Positions 37,699 to 46,051 of a stretch of DNA of 64,000 nucleotides are shown piece by piece. This DNA is from Dissulfurirhabdus thermomarina (GTDB lineage: Bacteria > Desulfobacterota > Dissulfuribacteria > Dissulfuribacterales > Dissulfurirhabdaceae): contig NZ_JAATWC010000001.1 in NCBI RefSeq assembly GCF_012979235.1, positions 563,001 through 627,000 of the forward strand, written 5' to 3'. Every line of letters begins with the position of its first letter. Position 1 is the first letter of the stretch. A model generated the notes under the pieces. It searched no databases. It worked only from the letters and a program-made list of their open reading frames with translations, and was not told the DNA's origin. Made by a program: the position numbers and the translations under genes.

Positions 37699-39173
37699 CC
37701 CTCTTCCCCCAGCCGCGTCTCGGCGAGGCGGGCCTCCGGGGCCCGGGGGAACCGGGCCAGGATCGCCTGGAGACACCGGCGGCCCCTCTCCGGCTCGCCG
37801 TGCTCGAGGCAGTGGCGCCCCAGGTGGAGGAGGGCGGTGGGAAGGGCGGGGTGGCCGGGCGCTTTTCGGAGGAGGTCCGCCACCTGGCCCTCCGCCTCGC
37901 GGACCTCCCCGAGGGAGAGAAAGACCTGGACCAGCCGGGCGCGCAGCTCCGGCGTCGCGGGCGGGTCCAGGCCCAGCTCCCGGGAGGTCCGCCAGACCTT
38001 CGCCGCCTCGGCCCAGGTGGACCGGTCCCGGGCCAGGCGGGCGAGAAGCCGCCCGGCGGTGCGGGCGAAGCGGGGGTCGCGGGGGGTCTCCCGGTCCACG
38101 AGGAAGAGCTGGCGGAGGGCCCCCACGTGGTCCGGCTCATGGGCCAGGATCTCCTCGAGGATGGGCCGGGCACCCGCAAGATCCAGCCGGCGGACCTTGA
38201 CGAGGGCCGCCTCGTAGAGGGCCGGGACGGGGTCCTCGGGCGGCGGCTCGAAGGCCTCCGGGTCCGAGCGGTGGAGGAGGCGCCGGTCCAGGAGGCCGAG
38301 GAGCGCCCCGCCGGCCAGCCCCCCCACGTGGGCCGCGTAGGCCACGTGGGTGTCGCCGCCCAGGGCGAGCTGGGCGATCTCGTTCCCCACCCAGGCGGGG
38401 AAGAGGGCCAGGGCCGGCACCGTGGCGGTGCCGAAGTAGAAGCCCAGGGAGTAGAAGACCGGGATCCGCCGCCGGCCGTAGAGCACGGCGAAGGCCCCCA
38501 TGAGGCCCGCCACGGCCCCCGAGGCCCCGATGAGCGGCATGGGGCTCCGGGGATAGGCCGCCCAGAAGAGCCCCGCGGCGGCCAGGCCGCCGAGGAGGTA
38601 GAGCGCGGCGTAGAAGGGGCGCCCGCAGCCGCCCTCGAGGGCGGTCCCCACCAGCCACAGGAAGACCATGTTCCCGATGAGGTGCCAGAAGCCCCCGTGG
38701 AGGAACATGTAGGTGACGGCGGTGAGCGGCGTGGCCGCGGCGGGCCGGAAGCCGAACCGCCAGGAGGTGACCCGGGCGCGGAGCGCGGTGTAGCGCTGGC
38801 GGAGCCGGCGCCACTCCGGCCAGCCCCGGGCCGGGGCGGGCCGGAGGCGCCCCGCCTCGAGCCGTTCCAGGAAGTCCGCGTCGGCCTCCATGGCCCGGTG
38901 GAGGCGAAGGAGGTCGGGCTCGGAGAGCCGGTCCGGGGGGGTCTTTCCCGGGATCGGCGGCCGATCCCCCCGTTCTTCGAGGTAGCGGAGGTAGAGGGGC
39001 GCCTCCATCCGGGCGAGGCCCGATTCCAGGTAGAAGGACTCGGCCTGCCGGTAGCGTTTCCCGTCCCCGAGCTGGAAGAGGACGAAGACGAGGCAGTTGG
39101 CGAGGAGGATCGCCAGGGTGGCCAGCGGCCGGTGCCGCCGGCCGGTGTCTCGGAGGACGGGGAGGAGGAGCAT
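37695..39173 (-). CDS. Rhomboid-family intramembrane protease with C-terminal TPR region
   Basis: The 492-residue protein has one N-terminal membrane helix (residues about 18-36), a charged soluble insert (about 40-150), and a rhomboid core. The core carries YMFLHGGFWHLIGNMVFLW, the serine in LIGASGAVAGLMGAF and the histidine in AHVGGLAGG, so the Ser-His dyad is intact. From about residue 320 it has helical TPR-like repeats (for example PALYEAALVKVRRLDLAGA and PTALLHLGRHCLEHGEPER). Rhomboids cut single-pass membrane proteins; the TPR part probably selects partners. ATG at 39173 follows GGAGGAGG. The substrate is unknown. Confidence 0.85.
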   Translation of the reverse strand: MLLLPVLRDTGRRHRPLATLAILLANCLVFVLFQLGDGKRYRQAESFYLESGLARMEAPLYLRYLEERGDRPPIPGKTPPDRLSEPDLLRLHRAMEADADFLERLEAGRLRPAPARGWPEWRRLRQRYTALRARVTSWRFGFRPAAATPLTAVTYMFLHGGFWHLIGNMVFLWLVGTALEGGCGRPFYAALYLLGGLAAAGLFWAAYPRSPMPLIGASGAVAGLMGAFAVLYGRRRIPVFYSLGFYFGTATVPALALFPAWVGNEIAQLALGGDTHVAYAAHVGGLAGGALLGLLDRRLLHRSDPEAFEPPPEDPVPALYEAALVKVRRLDLAGARPILEEILAHEPDHVGALRQLFLVDRETPRDPRFARTAGRLLARLARDRSTWAEAAKVWRTSRELGLDPPATPELRARLVQVFLSLGEVREAEGQVADLLRKAPGHPALPTALLHLGRHCLEHGEPERGRRCLQAILARFPRAPEARLAETRLGEEG

Positions 39174-39270
39174 GGCGGTTCGGGGCGGGGCGCCCGGTCT
39201 GGGCCGGCGGCCCCGCTGCCTTCCTTGTCGGCCCCCGGCGCCCGCCCCTTGAGGCCGGCCCCCGGTCTCC

Positions 39271-40713
39271 TCAGCCCGGTTCGGCCGGCTCCGCCGCGTC
39301 GCCGTCGCGGCGGAGCGGCAGCCACAGGCGGAAGCGGGCCCCGGGCCCGGGGTGCTCCTCGAGGGTGAGCCGCCCCCCGTGGGCCTCGACGTAGGCGCGG
39401 GCCAGGGCGAGGCCGAGGCCGCGCCCGGATCCCGCGCGGCTCGGGTCTCCGCGGGTGAAGCGCCGGAAGATCCGTTCCCGGTCGGCGGGCGGGACCCCCG
39501 GCCCGGAGTCCTGGACGAGGAGGCCCAGGCCGCCCGGGCCGGCCTCGGCCCAGAGCCGGATCCGCCCGCCCGGCGGGGTGAAACGGATCGCGTTCTCGAG
39601 CAGGTTGGCCAGGGCCTGGCGGAGGCGGACCCGGTCGGCGGCGACGGCGGCTGGAGCACCGGGGCCCGGGGCCTCCACGAGGAGCTCGATGCCCCGATCC
39701 CGCGCGGCCGGGCCGAAGAAGGCCGCCAGCTCTCCGAGGAGCGCCCCGACGTCCATCGGTTCCACGCGAAGCCGCAGGAGCCCGGCCTCGGCCTCCGACA
39801 GGTCGAGCAGGGCGTTGAAGAGGGCGGTGCAGCGGTCGCACTCCTCCATGATGTGGGCGAGCGGTTCCTGGGCCCCGGGAGCCTGGGCCGCCGCCAGGGC
39901 GGTCTCGGCCATGGCGCGGATCCGGGTGATGGGGGTCCGGAGGTCGTGGGCCACGTTGTCCAGCATCTCCCGCTGCGTGCGGAGCAGGGCCTCGATCCGG
40001 CCGAGCATGGCGTTGAAGGTCGCGGCGAGGCGTGCCGGTTCGTCCCGGGCACCGCCTTCCGGCACGCGTCGGGAGAGGTCTCCCCCGCCGGCGATGTCGG
40101 CGGCCACCCGCCGGATCTCTTCCACCGGCCGGAGTCCCCGGCGGGTCACGAACCAGCCCAGGGGCAGCGCCAGGGCCAGGGCGAGCACGGTGCCCCAGGC
40201 CATGAGGTTCCGGATCGGGTTCAGGAGGCGGACGTCCCAGGCGGCGGGCAGGGCCACCTGGCAGGTGTAGCCCCCGCCGACGGGGAGGGTGAGCAGGCGG
40301 GCCTCCCGCCACGGCCGGGCGGGGATGGCGAGGCGCCGGATCCGGCCGGCGGCGCCGCCCGCCGGGTCGAGGGCCGGAAGCGGCACCTCGCCCCAGGGCC
40401 GGCGGTCCGTCTCGAGGACGACGCGGCCCGCAGGGTCGAAGAGGCGGGCGTAGTAGTTCTCGGGTCCCTCGCCGGCCGCCTCGTCGAGGATCTCGGCACG
40501 CACGGCCGCGAGGCCGCCCTCCCGGAAGGCGAGGCGGTATTCCCCGATCTCCTCCCGGAGCTCCGCCCCCACGTCCTGGTCGAGGACGCGGCCGAGGAAG
40601 TGGTAGGTCCCCCAGAAGAGGCCGAGCGTCGCCATCGCGAAGACGCCCGCTGTGAAGAGCGTCATCCGCGCCGCCAGGGAGAGCCGGCGCCTAGGGCTCG
40701 TCGCGGAGGACAT
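39271..40713 (-). CDS. Membrane sensor histidine kinase (CusS/IrlS-like)
   Basis: The 480-residue sensor has a first transmembrane helix (LFTAGVFAMATLGLFWGTY), a periplasmic sensor of about 150 residues, a second helix near residue 185, a HAMP linker (RRGLRPVEEIRRVA), a HisKA domain with His256 in DNVAHDLRTPITRIR, and a HATPase (NLLENAIRFTPPGG and GRGLGLALA). It partners the response regulator it overlaps by 23 bp. ATG at 40713 is used; ATG at 40665, after the regulator's stop, is the main alternative. Similarity is closest to metal-sensing kinases, but position opposite an arn-like operon suggests an envelope or cation signal. Confidence 0.88.
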   Translation of the reverse strand: MSSATSPRRRLSLAARMTLFTAGVFAMATLGLFWGTYHFLGRVLDQDVGAELREEIGEYRLAFREGGLAAVRAEILDEAAGEGPENYYARLFDPAGRVVLETDRRPWGEVPLPALDPAGGAAGRIRRLAIPARPWREARLLTLPVGGGYTCQVALPAAWDVRLLNPIRNLMAWGTVLALALALPLGWFVTRRGLRPVEEIRRVAADIAGGGDLSRRVPEGGARDEPARLAATFNAMLGRIEALLRTQREMLDNVAHDLRTPITRIRAMAETALAAAQAPGAQEPLAHIMEECDRCTALFNALLDLSEAEAGLLRLRVEPMDVGALLGELAAFFGPAARDRGIELLVEAPGPGAPAAVAADRVRLRQALANLLENAIRFTPPGGRIRLWAEAGPGGLGLLVQDSGPGVPPADRERIFRRFTRGDPSRAGSGRGLGLALARAYVEAHGGRLTLEEHPGPGARFRLWLPLRRDGDAAEPAEPG

Positions 40714-41368
40714 AGCCGACGCCACGGATGGTGTGGATGAGGGGGGAGGCGAAGCCGCGGTCGACCTTGTTCCGGAGCCGGCAGATGTGGACGTCCACCA
40801 CGTTGGTCCCGGCGTCGTAGAGGTAGCCCCAGACGTGCTCGAGGATCTGCGTGCGGGTGAGGACGCGCCCCGCGTTCCGGGCCAGCGCCACCAGGAGGTC
40901 GAACTCCTTGGGCATGAGGTCGAGGCGGCGGCCCGCCCTGGAGACGCGGCGCGCGGCCAGGTCGATCTCGAGGTCGCCGGTCCGGATCCGCGCCGCCGAT
41001 GGCTGCCCGGCGCCCCGGCGGACCAGGGCACGGACCCGGGCCAGGAGCTCGCTGAAGGAGAAGGGCTTCGAGAGGTAGTCGTCGGCCCCGTCTTCGAGGC
41101 CCCGAACCTTGTCCTCCACCGCGCCCCGGGCGCTCAGGATGAGGATGGGGACGGAGGGGTTGCCCCGCCGCACCGACCGGACCAGGGAGAGGCCGTCGAT
41201 CCCGGGCAGCATGACGTCCACCACGAGGCAGTCGAAGACCTCTTCGCGGGCGCGTTCGAGTCCCGAGGGGCCGTCGGCCGCCGTCACCACGGCGCAGCCC
41301 GCCTCGCGGAGCCCCTTGGCGAGGTAGCGCGCCGTCTGGCGGTCGTCTTCCACGACGAGGATCTTCAT
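40691..41368 (-). CDS. OmpR-family response regulator (CusR/PmrA-like)
   Basis: The 225-residue regulator begins MKILVVEDDRQTARYLAKGL. It has phosphoacceptor Asp51 in VVDVMLPG, the switch lysine in YLSKPFSF, and a C-terminal winged-helix DNA-binding domain (PKEFDLLVALARNAGRVLTR; VVDVHICRLRNKVD). It is transcribed with its kinase and divergently from the arn-like operon. The shared intergenic DNA carries an inverted/direct repeat that suits an OmpR-type dimer. In enteric bacteria PmrA, of the same family, activates arn; here that is inference from position and site. Confidence 0.93.
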   Translation of the reverse strand: MKILVVEDDRQTARYLAKGLREAGCAVVTAADGPSGLERAREEVFDCLVVDVMLPGIDGLSLVRSVRRGNPSVPILILSARGAVEDKVRGLEDGADDYLSKPFSFSELLARVRALVRRGAGQPSAARIRTGDLEIDLAARRVSRAGRRLDLMPKEFDLLVALARNAGRVLTRTQILEHVWGYLYDAGTNVVDVHICRLRNKVDRGFASPLIHTIRGVGYVLRDEP

Positions 41369-41590
41369 GGTCCTTCGGCGCCCCCGGCCGCACGAAGCGG
41401 CCGGGGGCCTCTGGGCCCTTCGCCCTTCCGCGCCGCGCCGCCGGACCGCGGGGCGGCCCCTCGGGAGATGGCCGGGTCCGTCGTCTGTCCCGGTGGGGCC
41501 ATGGTGCCGCAGCCGGCGCCGGAGGTCAACACGGCCGGGGGGAGGGGACGGCGATCGGGGCCCCGCGGCGATGGCGGCGGGGCCATCGAA

Positions 41591-41620
41591 GATGACAGAA
41601 ATTTCATCCACCTGTCATCC
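41591..41620. promoter_or_regulatory. Candidate response-regulator binding site between the two-component system and the arn-like operon
   Basis: GATGACAG (41591-41598) and CTGTCATC (41612-41619) form a perfect 8-bp inverted repeat. The same DNA also holds a direct repeat, TTTCATCC (41602-41609) and TGTCATCC (41613-41620), with an 11-bp step, the spacing OmpR-type dimers use. ATGACA/TGTCAT halves recall CusR/CopR boxes. It is 69 bases before the preferred start of the first arn gene. The rest of 41369-41688 shows no gene. Confidence 0.55.
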
Positions 41621-41688
41621 TCGTTCAAGAAAGGCCGCCTAGGATGTCCGCCGTGGGCCCCGCGGGCCGGGGCCCGTGGAGGATACGG

Positions 41689-43386
41689 GTGGCGGAACGA
41701 TCGGCGGACATATCCCCCCGGGATGGGCGGCGGGTTTCCGCGGCGGCGGTCCTCTTCTGGGCGGCGGCCGTGGTCGTGCTCTTCTGGGGGCTCGGCGGCC
41801 GGGCCCTCTGGGGGCCGGAGGGCCGCTGGGCCGAGATCGTCCGGGAGATGTTCCTCGCGGGTGACTTCTTCCACCCCCGCCTGAACGGTTTTCCCTACTT
41901 CGACAAGCCACTCTTCTCCTACTGGGGCATCGCGCTGGCCTCCGTCGTGACGGGCGGGCTCGACGAGTGGGCGGTCCGCCTGCCCTCGGCCGTGGCCGGC
42001 CTCGTGGCCCTCTGGGCCACGGTGACCCTGGGTGCCCGGCTCTGGTCCCGGCGGGCCGGGTGGATCGCCGGGTGGATCCTGCTCACCACCGCCGGGTTCG
42101 CCGGGTGGGCCCGGGTCGGGAGCGCCGACGCCGCCAACCTGGCCGCCGTCATGGCGGCCGTGGCCTGGTACTGGGCGCGACGGGACGAGACGGGGTTCGG
42201 CGCCTACCTCGGCTTCTACCTGATCTGTGCCCTCGGCGCCCACTTCAAGGGGCTCACCGCGGTGGCCGTACCGGCGGCGGCCCTTCTCCCCGACCTCGCC
42301 CGGGGCGGCCGCTGGCGCCGCCACCTCAACCCGGCCCACGCCGCCGCCCTCTCCCTGGGGGTCGTGGCCTATCTCCTCCCCTTCCTCTACGCGGACCTGG
42401 CCGCCGGCGCCTACGGCGAAAGGGGGCTCTTCATGGCCTTCCGGGAGAACGTGGTCCGCTATGTCCACCCCTTCGACCACCGGGAGCCCTTCTACGTCTA
42501 CTTCCGTTATCTCCCGGTGCTGCTGCTCCCGTGGACGCCGCTCTCGGCGGGGGCCCTCGCCGACATGGCCGCCGGGTACCGCCGGCTGGATCCCCGGGCC
42601 CGCTGGGTGCTCGAGGCGGCCGGGGCGGTCTTCCTCTTCTTCACCCTCTCCGGTTCCCGCCGAAGCTACTACATCCTGCCGGTGATCCCATTCTGCGCCC
42701 TGGCCGGCGCCGCCTACCTCGACGGGATCGGGGGACGGACGCGGTGGCGGGAGGCGGCCGTCCGCCTCCAGGCGGGGGTCTTCGCCGTCCTCGCCGCCGC
42801 CGAGATCGCCGGGGCCCTGGCCTGGCCCTGGATCCGGGCGAAGGCGGGCTGGCCCGAGGTCCCCGGCCTCCGGCTCGGCGGAGCCGCCGTCGGCACGGGC
42901 ATGCTGCTGGCCCTCTGGGCCCCCAGGCGCCTCCGCCCGGCCCCGGGGTGGCCCCCGGCCGTGATGGGCCTCTTGGCCTCGGCGGCGGTGGCGGCCGCCG
43001 GCGTCTTCGCGGTGCAGCAGCCCCAGTTCGAGGCCTTCCGGACGGAGAAGCCCTTCCTCCTCGGGCTCAAGGCGGCCGCCCGGGGGGTGCCCCCCGAGCG
43101 GATCGGGGTCTACGGCAAGCTGATGTCCAACCTCTACTTCTACCTCGACGAGCCGCGCCCGGTGGCCCTCTTCCTCGGCACCGGGGACCTGTGCCGTTTC
43201 CTCGAGGCGCCGGGGCCGAAGGTGATCGTGGCCCGGGCCGAGGACCTCGACGTCATCCGCTGGGCCCTGCCGGCCGCGGTCGTCGAAAGGCCCCTCCTCG
43301 TCTCCCGGGCCTGGCCCCGGCTCGGGAAGGAGGCGGCCCGGCTCTTTGCTTGGCGGCTGGAGGGGGATGTCCGCTGCCACCGCTAA
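41689..43386 (+). CDS. ArnT-like glycosyltransferase (GT39/PMT family), copy 1
   Basis: The predicted inner-membrane enzyme moves a lipid-linked sugar to a target such as lipid A. The 565 residues (from GTG at 41689) contain about twelve hydrophobic helices. The first periplasmic loop has the family acidic motif WGPEGRWAEIVREM; FPYFDKPLFSYW and FRTEKPFLL are conserved. GTG at 41689 has GGAGG six bases upstream; ATG at 41644 gives 580 residues but lacks a good site. It is clearly homologous to the second copy at 46032. ArnT transfers 4-amino-4-deoxy-L-arabinose; whether this copy or the second does so is open. Confidence 0.82.
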   Translation: MAERSADISPRDGRRVSAAAVLFWAAAVVVLFWGLGGRALWGPEGRWAEIVREMFLAGDFFHPRLNGFPYFDKPLFSYWGIALASVVTGGLDEWAVRLPSAVAGLVALWATVTLGARLWSRRAGWIAGWILLTTAGFAGWARVGSADAANLAAVMAAVAWYWARRDETGFGAYLGFYLICALGAHFKGLTAVAVPAAALLPDLARGGRWRRHLNPAHAAALSLGVVAYLLPFLYADLAAGAYGERGLFMAFRENVVRYVHPFDHREPFYVYFRYLPVLLLPWTPLSAGALADMAAGYRRLDPRARWVLEAAGAVFLFFTLSGSRRSYYILPVIPFCALAGAAYLDGIGGRTRWREAAVRLQAGVFAVLAAAEIAGALAWPWIRAKAGWPEVPGLRLGGAAVGTGMLLALWAPRRLRPAPGWPPAVMGLLASAAVAAAGVFAVQQPQFEAFRTEKPFLLGLKAAARGVPPERIGVYGKLMSNLYFYLDEPRPVALFLGTGDLCRFLEAPGPKVIVARAEDLDVIRWALPAAVVERPLLVSRAWPRLGKEAARLFAWRLEGDVRCHR

Positions 43387-43526
43387 AGGCACGCGGGGCG
43401 CCGGGATCCGTGGCGGCCACGGCGGGGGGGTTCCCTTGGCCCCTTCCGGGCGCTATAAAGACGGGAACGGCGCCCCCTGCACCGCCGCGCCGTCGAGGCC
43501 CTTCCGGTGGAGGCGACAACGAATCC

Positions 43527-43898
43527 ATGAACCGGTATCTCCCTCTCATCCTCGCCGGGGTGCTGCTCAACGCCCTGGCCCAGCTCGCCCTCAAGCAGGG
43601 CATGCGGGTGGTGGGCCCCTTCGCCTTTCGCCTCGAGGGGCTGGCCGGCCTCTGCCTCGAGGTGGCCCTGAACCCCTACGTGCTCGCGGGCCTGGCCTGC
43701 TACGTGGTGAGCGTGGTGGTGTGGCTCATGGTGCTCTCCCGGGTGGATGTGAGCTACGCCTACCCGCTGCTCAGCGTGGGCTACATCGTGACGGCTCTGG
43801 CCGGGAAGGCCTTCTTCGGCGAGGCCCTCGGCCCGGTCCGCTGGGCCGGGATCCTGGTGATTTGCCTCGGCGTCTACCTCGTCACCCGGAGCGCCTGA
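43527..43898 (+). CDS. arnE: SMR/EamA-type small flippase subunit (ArnE/ArnF-like)
   Basis: The 123-residue, four-helix protein of the small multidrug resistance type has LPLILAGVLLNALAQLALKQG at the start, and WLMVLSRVDVSYAYPLLSVG then VRWAGILVICLGVYLV in the second half. In Escherichia coli ArnE and ArnF form a heterodimer that flips undecaprenyl-phosphate-aminoarabinose across the inner membrane. Only one such gene is present here, so a homodimer, or a second subunit elsewhere, is needed. The ATG at 43527 lies 140 bp after the ArnT-like gene and two bases before the arnB start. Confidence 0.8.
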   Translation: MNRYLPLILAGVLLNALAQLALKQGMRVVGPFAFRLEGLAGLCLEVALNPYVLAGLACYVVSVVVWLMVLSRVDVSYAYPLLSVGYIVTALAGKAFFGEALGPVRWAGILVICLGVYLVTRSA

Positions 43899-43900
43899 AG

Positions 43901-45085
43901 ATGACCCCGACGGATCGGCCCGTCCGCGAGACGTTCCTCCCGTTTTCGCGTCCCACCATCGGCCAGGCGGAGATCGACGAGGTGGTGGACTCGCTCCGTT
44001 CGGGCTGGATCACCACGGGGCCCAAGGTGGCCGCCCTGGAAAAGGCCTTCTCCGACTGGAGCGGGGGGCGCGAGGCGGTGGCCGTGAACTCCGCCACGGC
44101 CGGGCTCCACATCCTGTTGTGCACCCTCGACCTCGCCCCGGGCGATGAGGTGATCACGACGCCCATCACCTGGCCCTCCACGGTGAACAACATCGAGATT
44201 CTGGGCGCCCGGCCGGTCTTCGCCGACGTGGACCGGGAGACCCTCCAGATCGACCCCGCCGAGGTGGAGCGGCGGCTCTCCCCGCGGACCCGGGCGGTGA
44301 TCCCCGTCCACTTCGCCGGCGCCCCGGCCGATCTCGACGCCCTCCGGGCCCTCTGCGAGCCCCGGGGCATCCCGGTCCTGGAGGACGCCGCCCACGCCGT
44401 GGGCACCCGGTACAAGGGCCGGCTCGTGGGCGCCGAGGGCGAGGCCGCGGTCTTCAGCTTCCACCCCATCAAGAACATGACCACCGGGGAGGGGGGGATG
44501 GTGCTCTGCGCCGACCCGGAGCGGGCCGCCCGGATGCGCCGGCTCCGGTTCCACGGGATCTCCCGCGACGCCTGGCGGCGCTACGCCAAGGGCGGCGTCC
44601 CCCAGTACGAGGTGGAGGAGCCCGGCTTCAAGTACAACATGCTCGACATCCAGGCCGCCATCGGGCTCCACCAGTTCGCCCGGCTCGAGGAGTTCAACCG
44701 GCGCCGGGCGGAACTGGCCGCCCGGTACCACGAGCTCCTCGCCGGCATCCCCGAGGTCCGGCCTCTGGGCGGGGTCCCCTATCCCCACGTCCACGCCTGG
44801 CACCTCTACGTGGTCCGCCTGGAGCTCGAGGCCCTCGCCGTGGACCGGGACCGGTTCATCGCCGAACTCCAGGCCGAAAACATCGGGATCGGGCTCCACT
44901 TCCCGGCGGTGCACCTCCAGAAGTACTACCGGGAACGCTACGGCTTCCGGCCCGGGGATCTCCCCCGGGCGGAGTGGAACGGGGAACGGCTCTTTTCGCT
45001 CCCCCTCTACCCGCTGCTGGAGGAGGCCGACCAGGCGGACGTCGCGGCGGCGCTCGAGCGGCTCGTCCGTCGGTTCCGGAGGTAG
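43901..45085 (+). CDS. arnB: UDP-4-amino-4-deoxy-L-arabinose--oxoglutarate aminotransferase
   Basis: This PLP-dependent DegT/DnrJ/EryC1-family enzyme adds the amino group to the UDP-4-keto-pentose. The 394-residue protein has the standard family start FLPFSRPTIGQAEIDEVVD, the loop NSATAGLHILL, VLEDAAHAVGTRYKG, and the PLP lysine in FSFHPIKNMTTGEGG. The start follows the flippase stop by two bases. The next gene follows after six bases, consistent with one operon. Confidence 0.95.
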   Translation: MTPTDRPVRETFLPFSRPTIGQAEIDEVVDSLRSGWITTGPKVAALEKAFSDWSGGREAVAVNSATAGLHILLCTLDLAPGDEVITTPITWPSTVNNIEILGARPVFADVDRETLQIDPAEVERRLSPRTRAVIPVHFAGAPADLDALRALCEPRGIPVLEDAAHAVGTRYKGRLVGAEGEAAVFSFHPIKNMTTGEGGMVLCADPERAARMRRLRFHGISRDAWRRYAKGGVPQYEVEEPGFKYNMLDIQAAIGLHQFARLEEFNRRRAELAARYHELLAGIPEVRPLGGVPYPHVHAWHLYVVRLELEALAVDRDRFIAELQAENIGIGLHFPAVHLQKYYRERYGFRPGDLPRAEWNGERLFSLPLYPLLEEADQADVAAALERLVRRFRR

Positions 45086-45091
45086 CGCAGG

Positions 45092-46051
45092 ATGCCCGGC
45101 GAGACGGCCCCCCGGCTCTCCATCGTGGCCCCCATGTACAACGAGGCGGCCAACGTCGCCGAGTTCTGCCGGCGGCTCTTCGCCGTTCTGGCGGAGGTGC
45201 CCGAGCCGTGGGAGGTGGTCTGCGTGGACGACGGCTCCACGGACCGGACCCTCGAACTCCTCCGGGCGGAGCAGCGCCGGCGCCCCGGGCTCCGGGTGGT
45301 GCGGCTCGCCCGCAACTGCGGCCAGCACGGGGCCGTCATGGCGGGCTTCGCCGAAAGCCGCGGGGAGTGGGTGATCACCCTGGACGCCGACCTCCAGAAC
45401 CCGCCGGAGGAGATCCCGAGGCTCCTGGCCGCCTTCCGCGAGGGGCACGACCTGGTGGGGACCTACCGGGTGGGGCGCCGCGACACCCGGTTCCGGAAGT
45501 GGGCCTCTCGGGTCACCAACCGGCTCATCACGCGGATCTCCGGGATCTCGCTCCGGGACTTCGGCTGCATGCTCCGGGGATACAGCCGCCGCGTGGTGGA
45601 TGGCATCCTCCGAAACCCCGAGTACCGGACCTTCATCCCGGCCCTGGCCACCTTCTTCGCGGCGAACCCCGTGGAGATCCCGGTCCGACACGAGGCGCGG
45701 GCCGGGGGCGACTCCAAGTACTCGCTCCTCAAGCTCCTCGGCCTCCAGCTGGACCTCATGACGGGCTTTTCGCTCTGGCCGCTCCGACTCCTCTTCCTGG
45801 TGGGGTCGGGGCTGGCGGTGGCGGGGCTCGCCATGGCGGCCCTCATCCTGGTGCTCCGGTTCGTCCTGGGGGCGGAGTGGGCCGCCCAGGGGGTCTTCAC
45901 CCTCTTCGCGGTGCTGTTCTTCTTCGTGGGCGGGCAGTTCTTCGCCCTGGGGCTCCTCGGGGAATACATCGGGCGGATCTTCCAGGCGGTCCGGCGGCGG
46001 CCGGCCTACCTCGTCGGAGAGGTGTACGAGCATGGCGACGACGCTCCTTGA
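45092..46051 (+). CDS. arnC: Undecaprenyl-phosphate 4-deoxy-4-formamido-L-arabinose transferase
   Basis: The 319-residue GT2-family enzyme has the donor-binding APMYNEAANV and VCVDDGSTDRT motifs and the metal-binding DADLQNPPEE. Two C-terminal membrane helices (about residues 230-295) anchor it to the inner membrane. In the arn pathway it moves the formylated sugar from UDP to undecaprenyl phosphate on the cytoplasmic face. Its 3' end overlaps the second ArnT-like gene by 20 bp. Confidence 0.93.
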   Translation: MPGETAPRLSIVAPMYNEAANVAEFCRRLFAVLAEVPEPWEVVCVDDGSTDRTLELLRAEQRRRPGLRVVRLARNCGQHGAVMAGFAESRGEWVITLDADLQNPPEEIPRLLAAFREGHDLVGTYRVGRRDTRFRKWASRVTNRLITRISGISLRDFGCMLRGYSRRVVDGILRNPEYRTFIPALATFFAANPVEIPVRHEARAGGDSKYSLLKLLGLQLDLMTGFSLWPLRLLFLVGSGLAVAGLAMAALILVLRFVLGAEWAAQGVFTLFAVLFFFVGGQFFALGLLGEYIGRIFQAVRRRPAYLVGEVYEHGDDAP

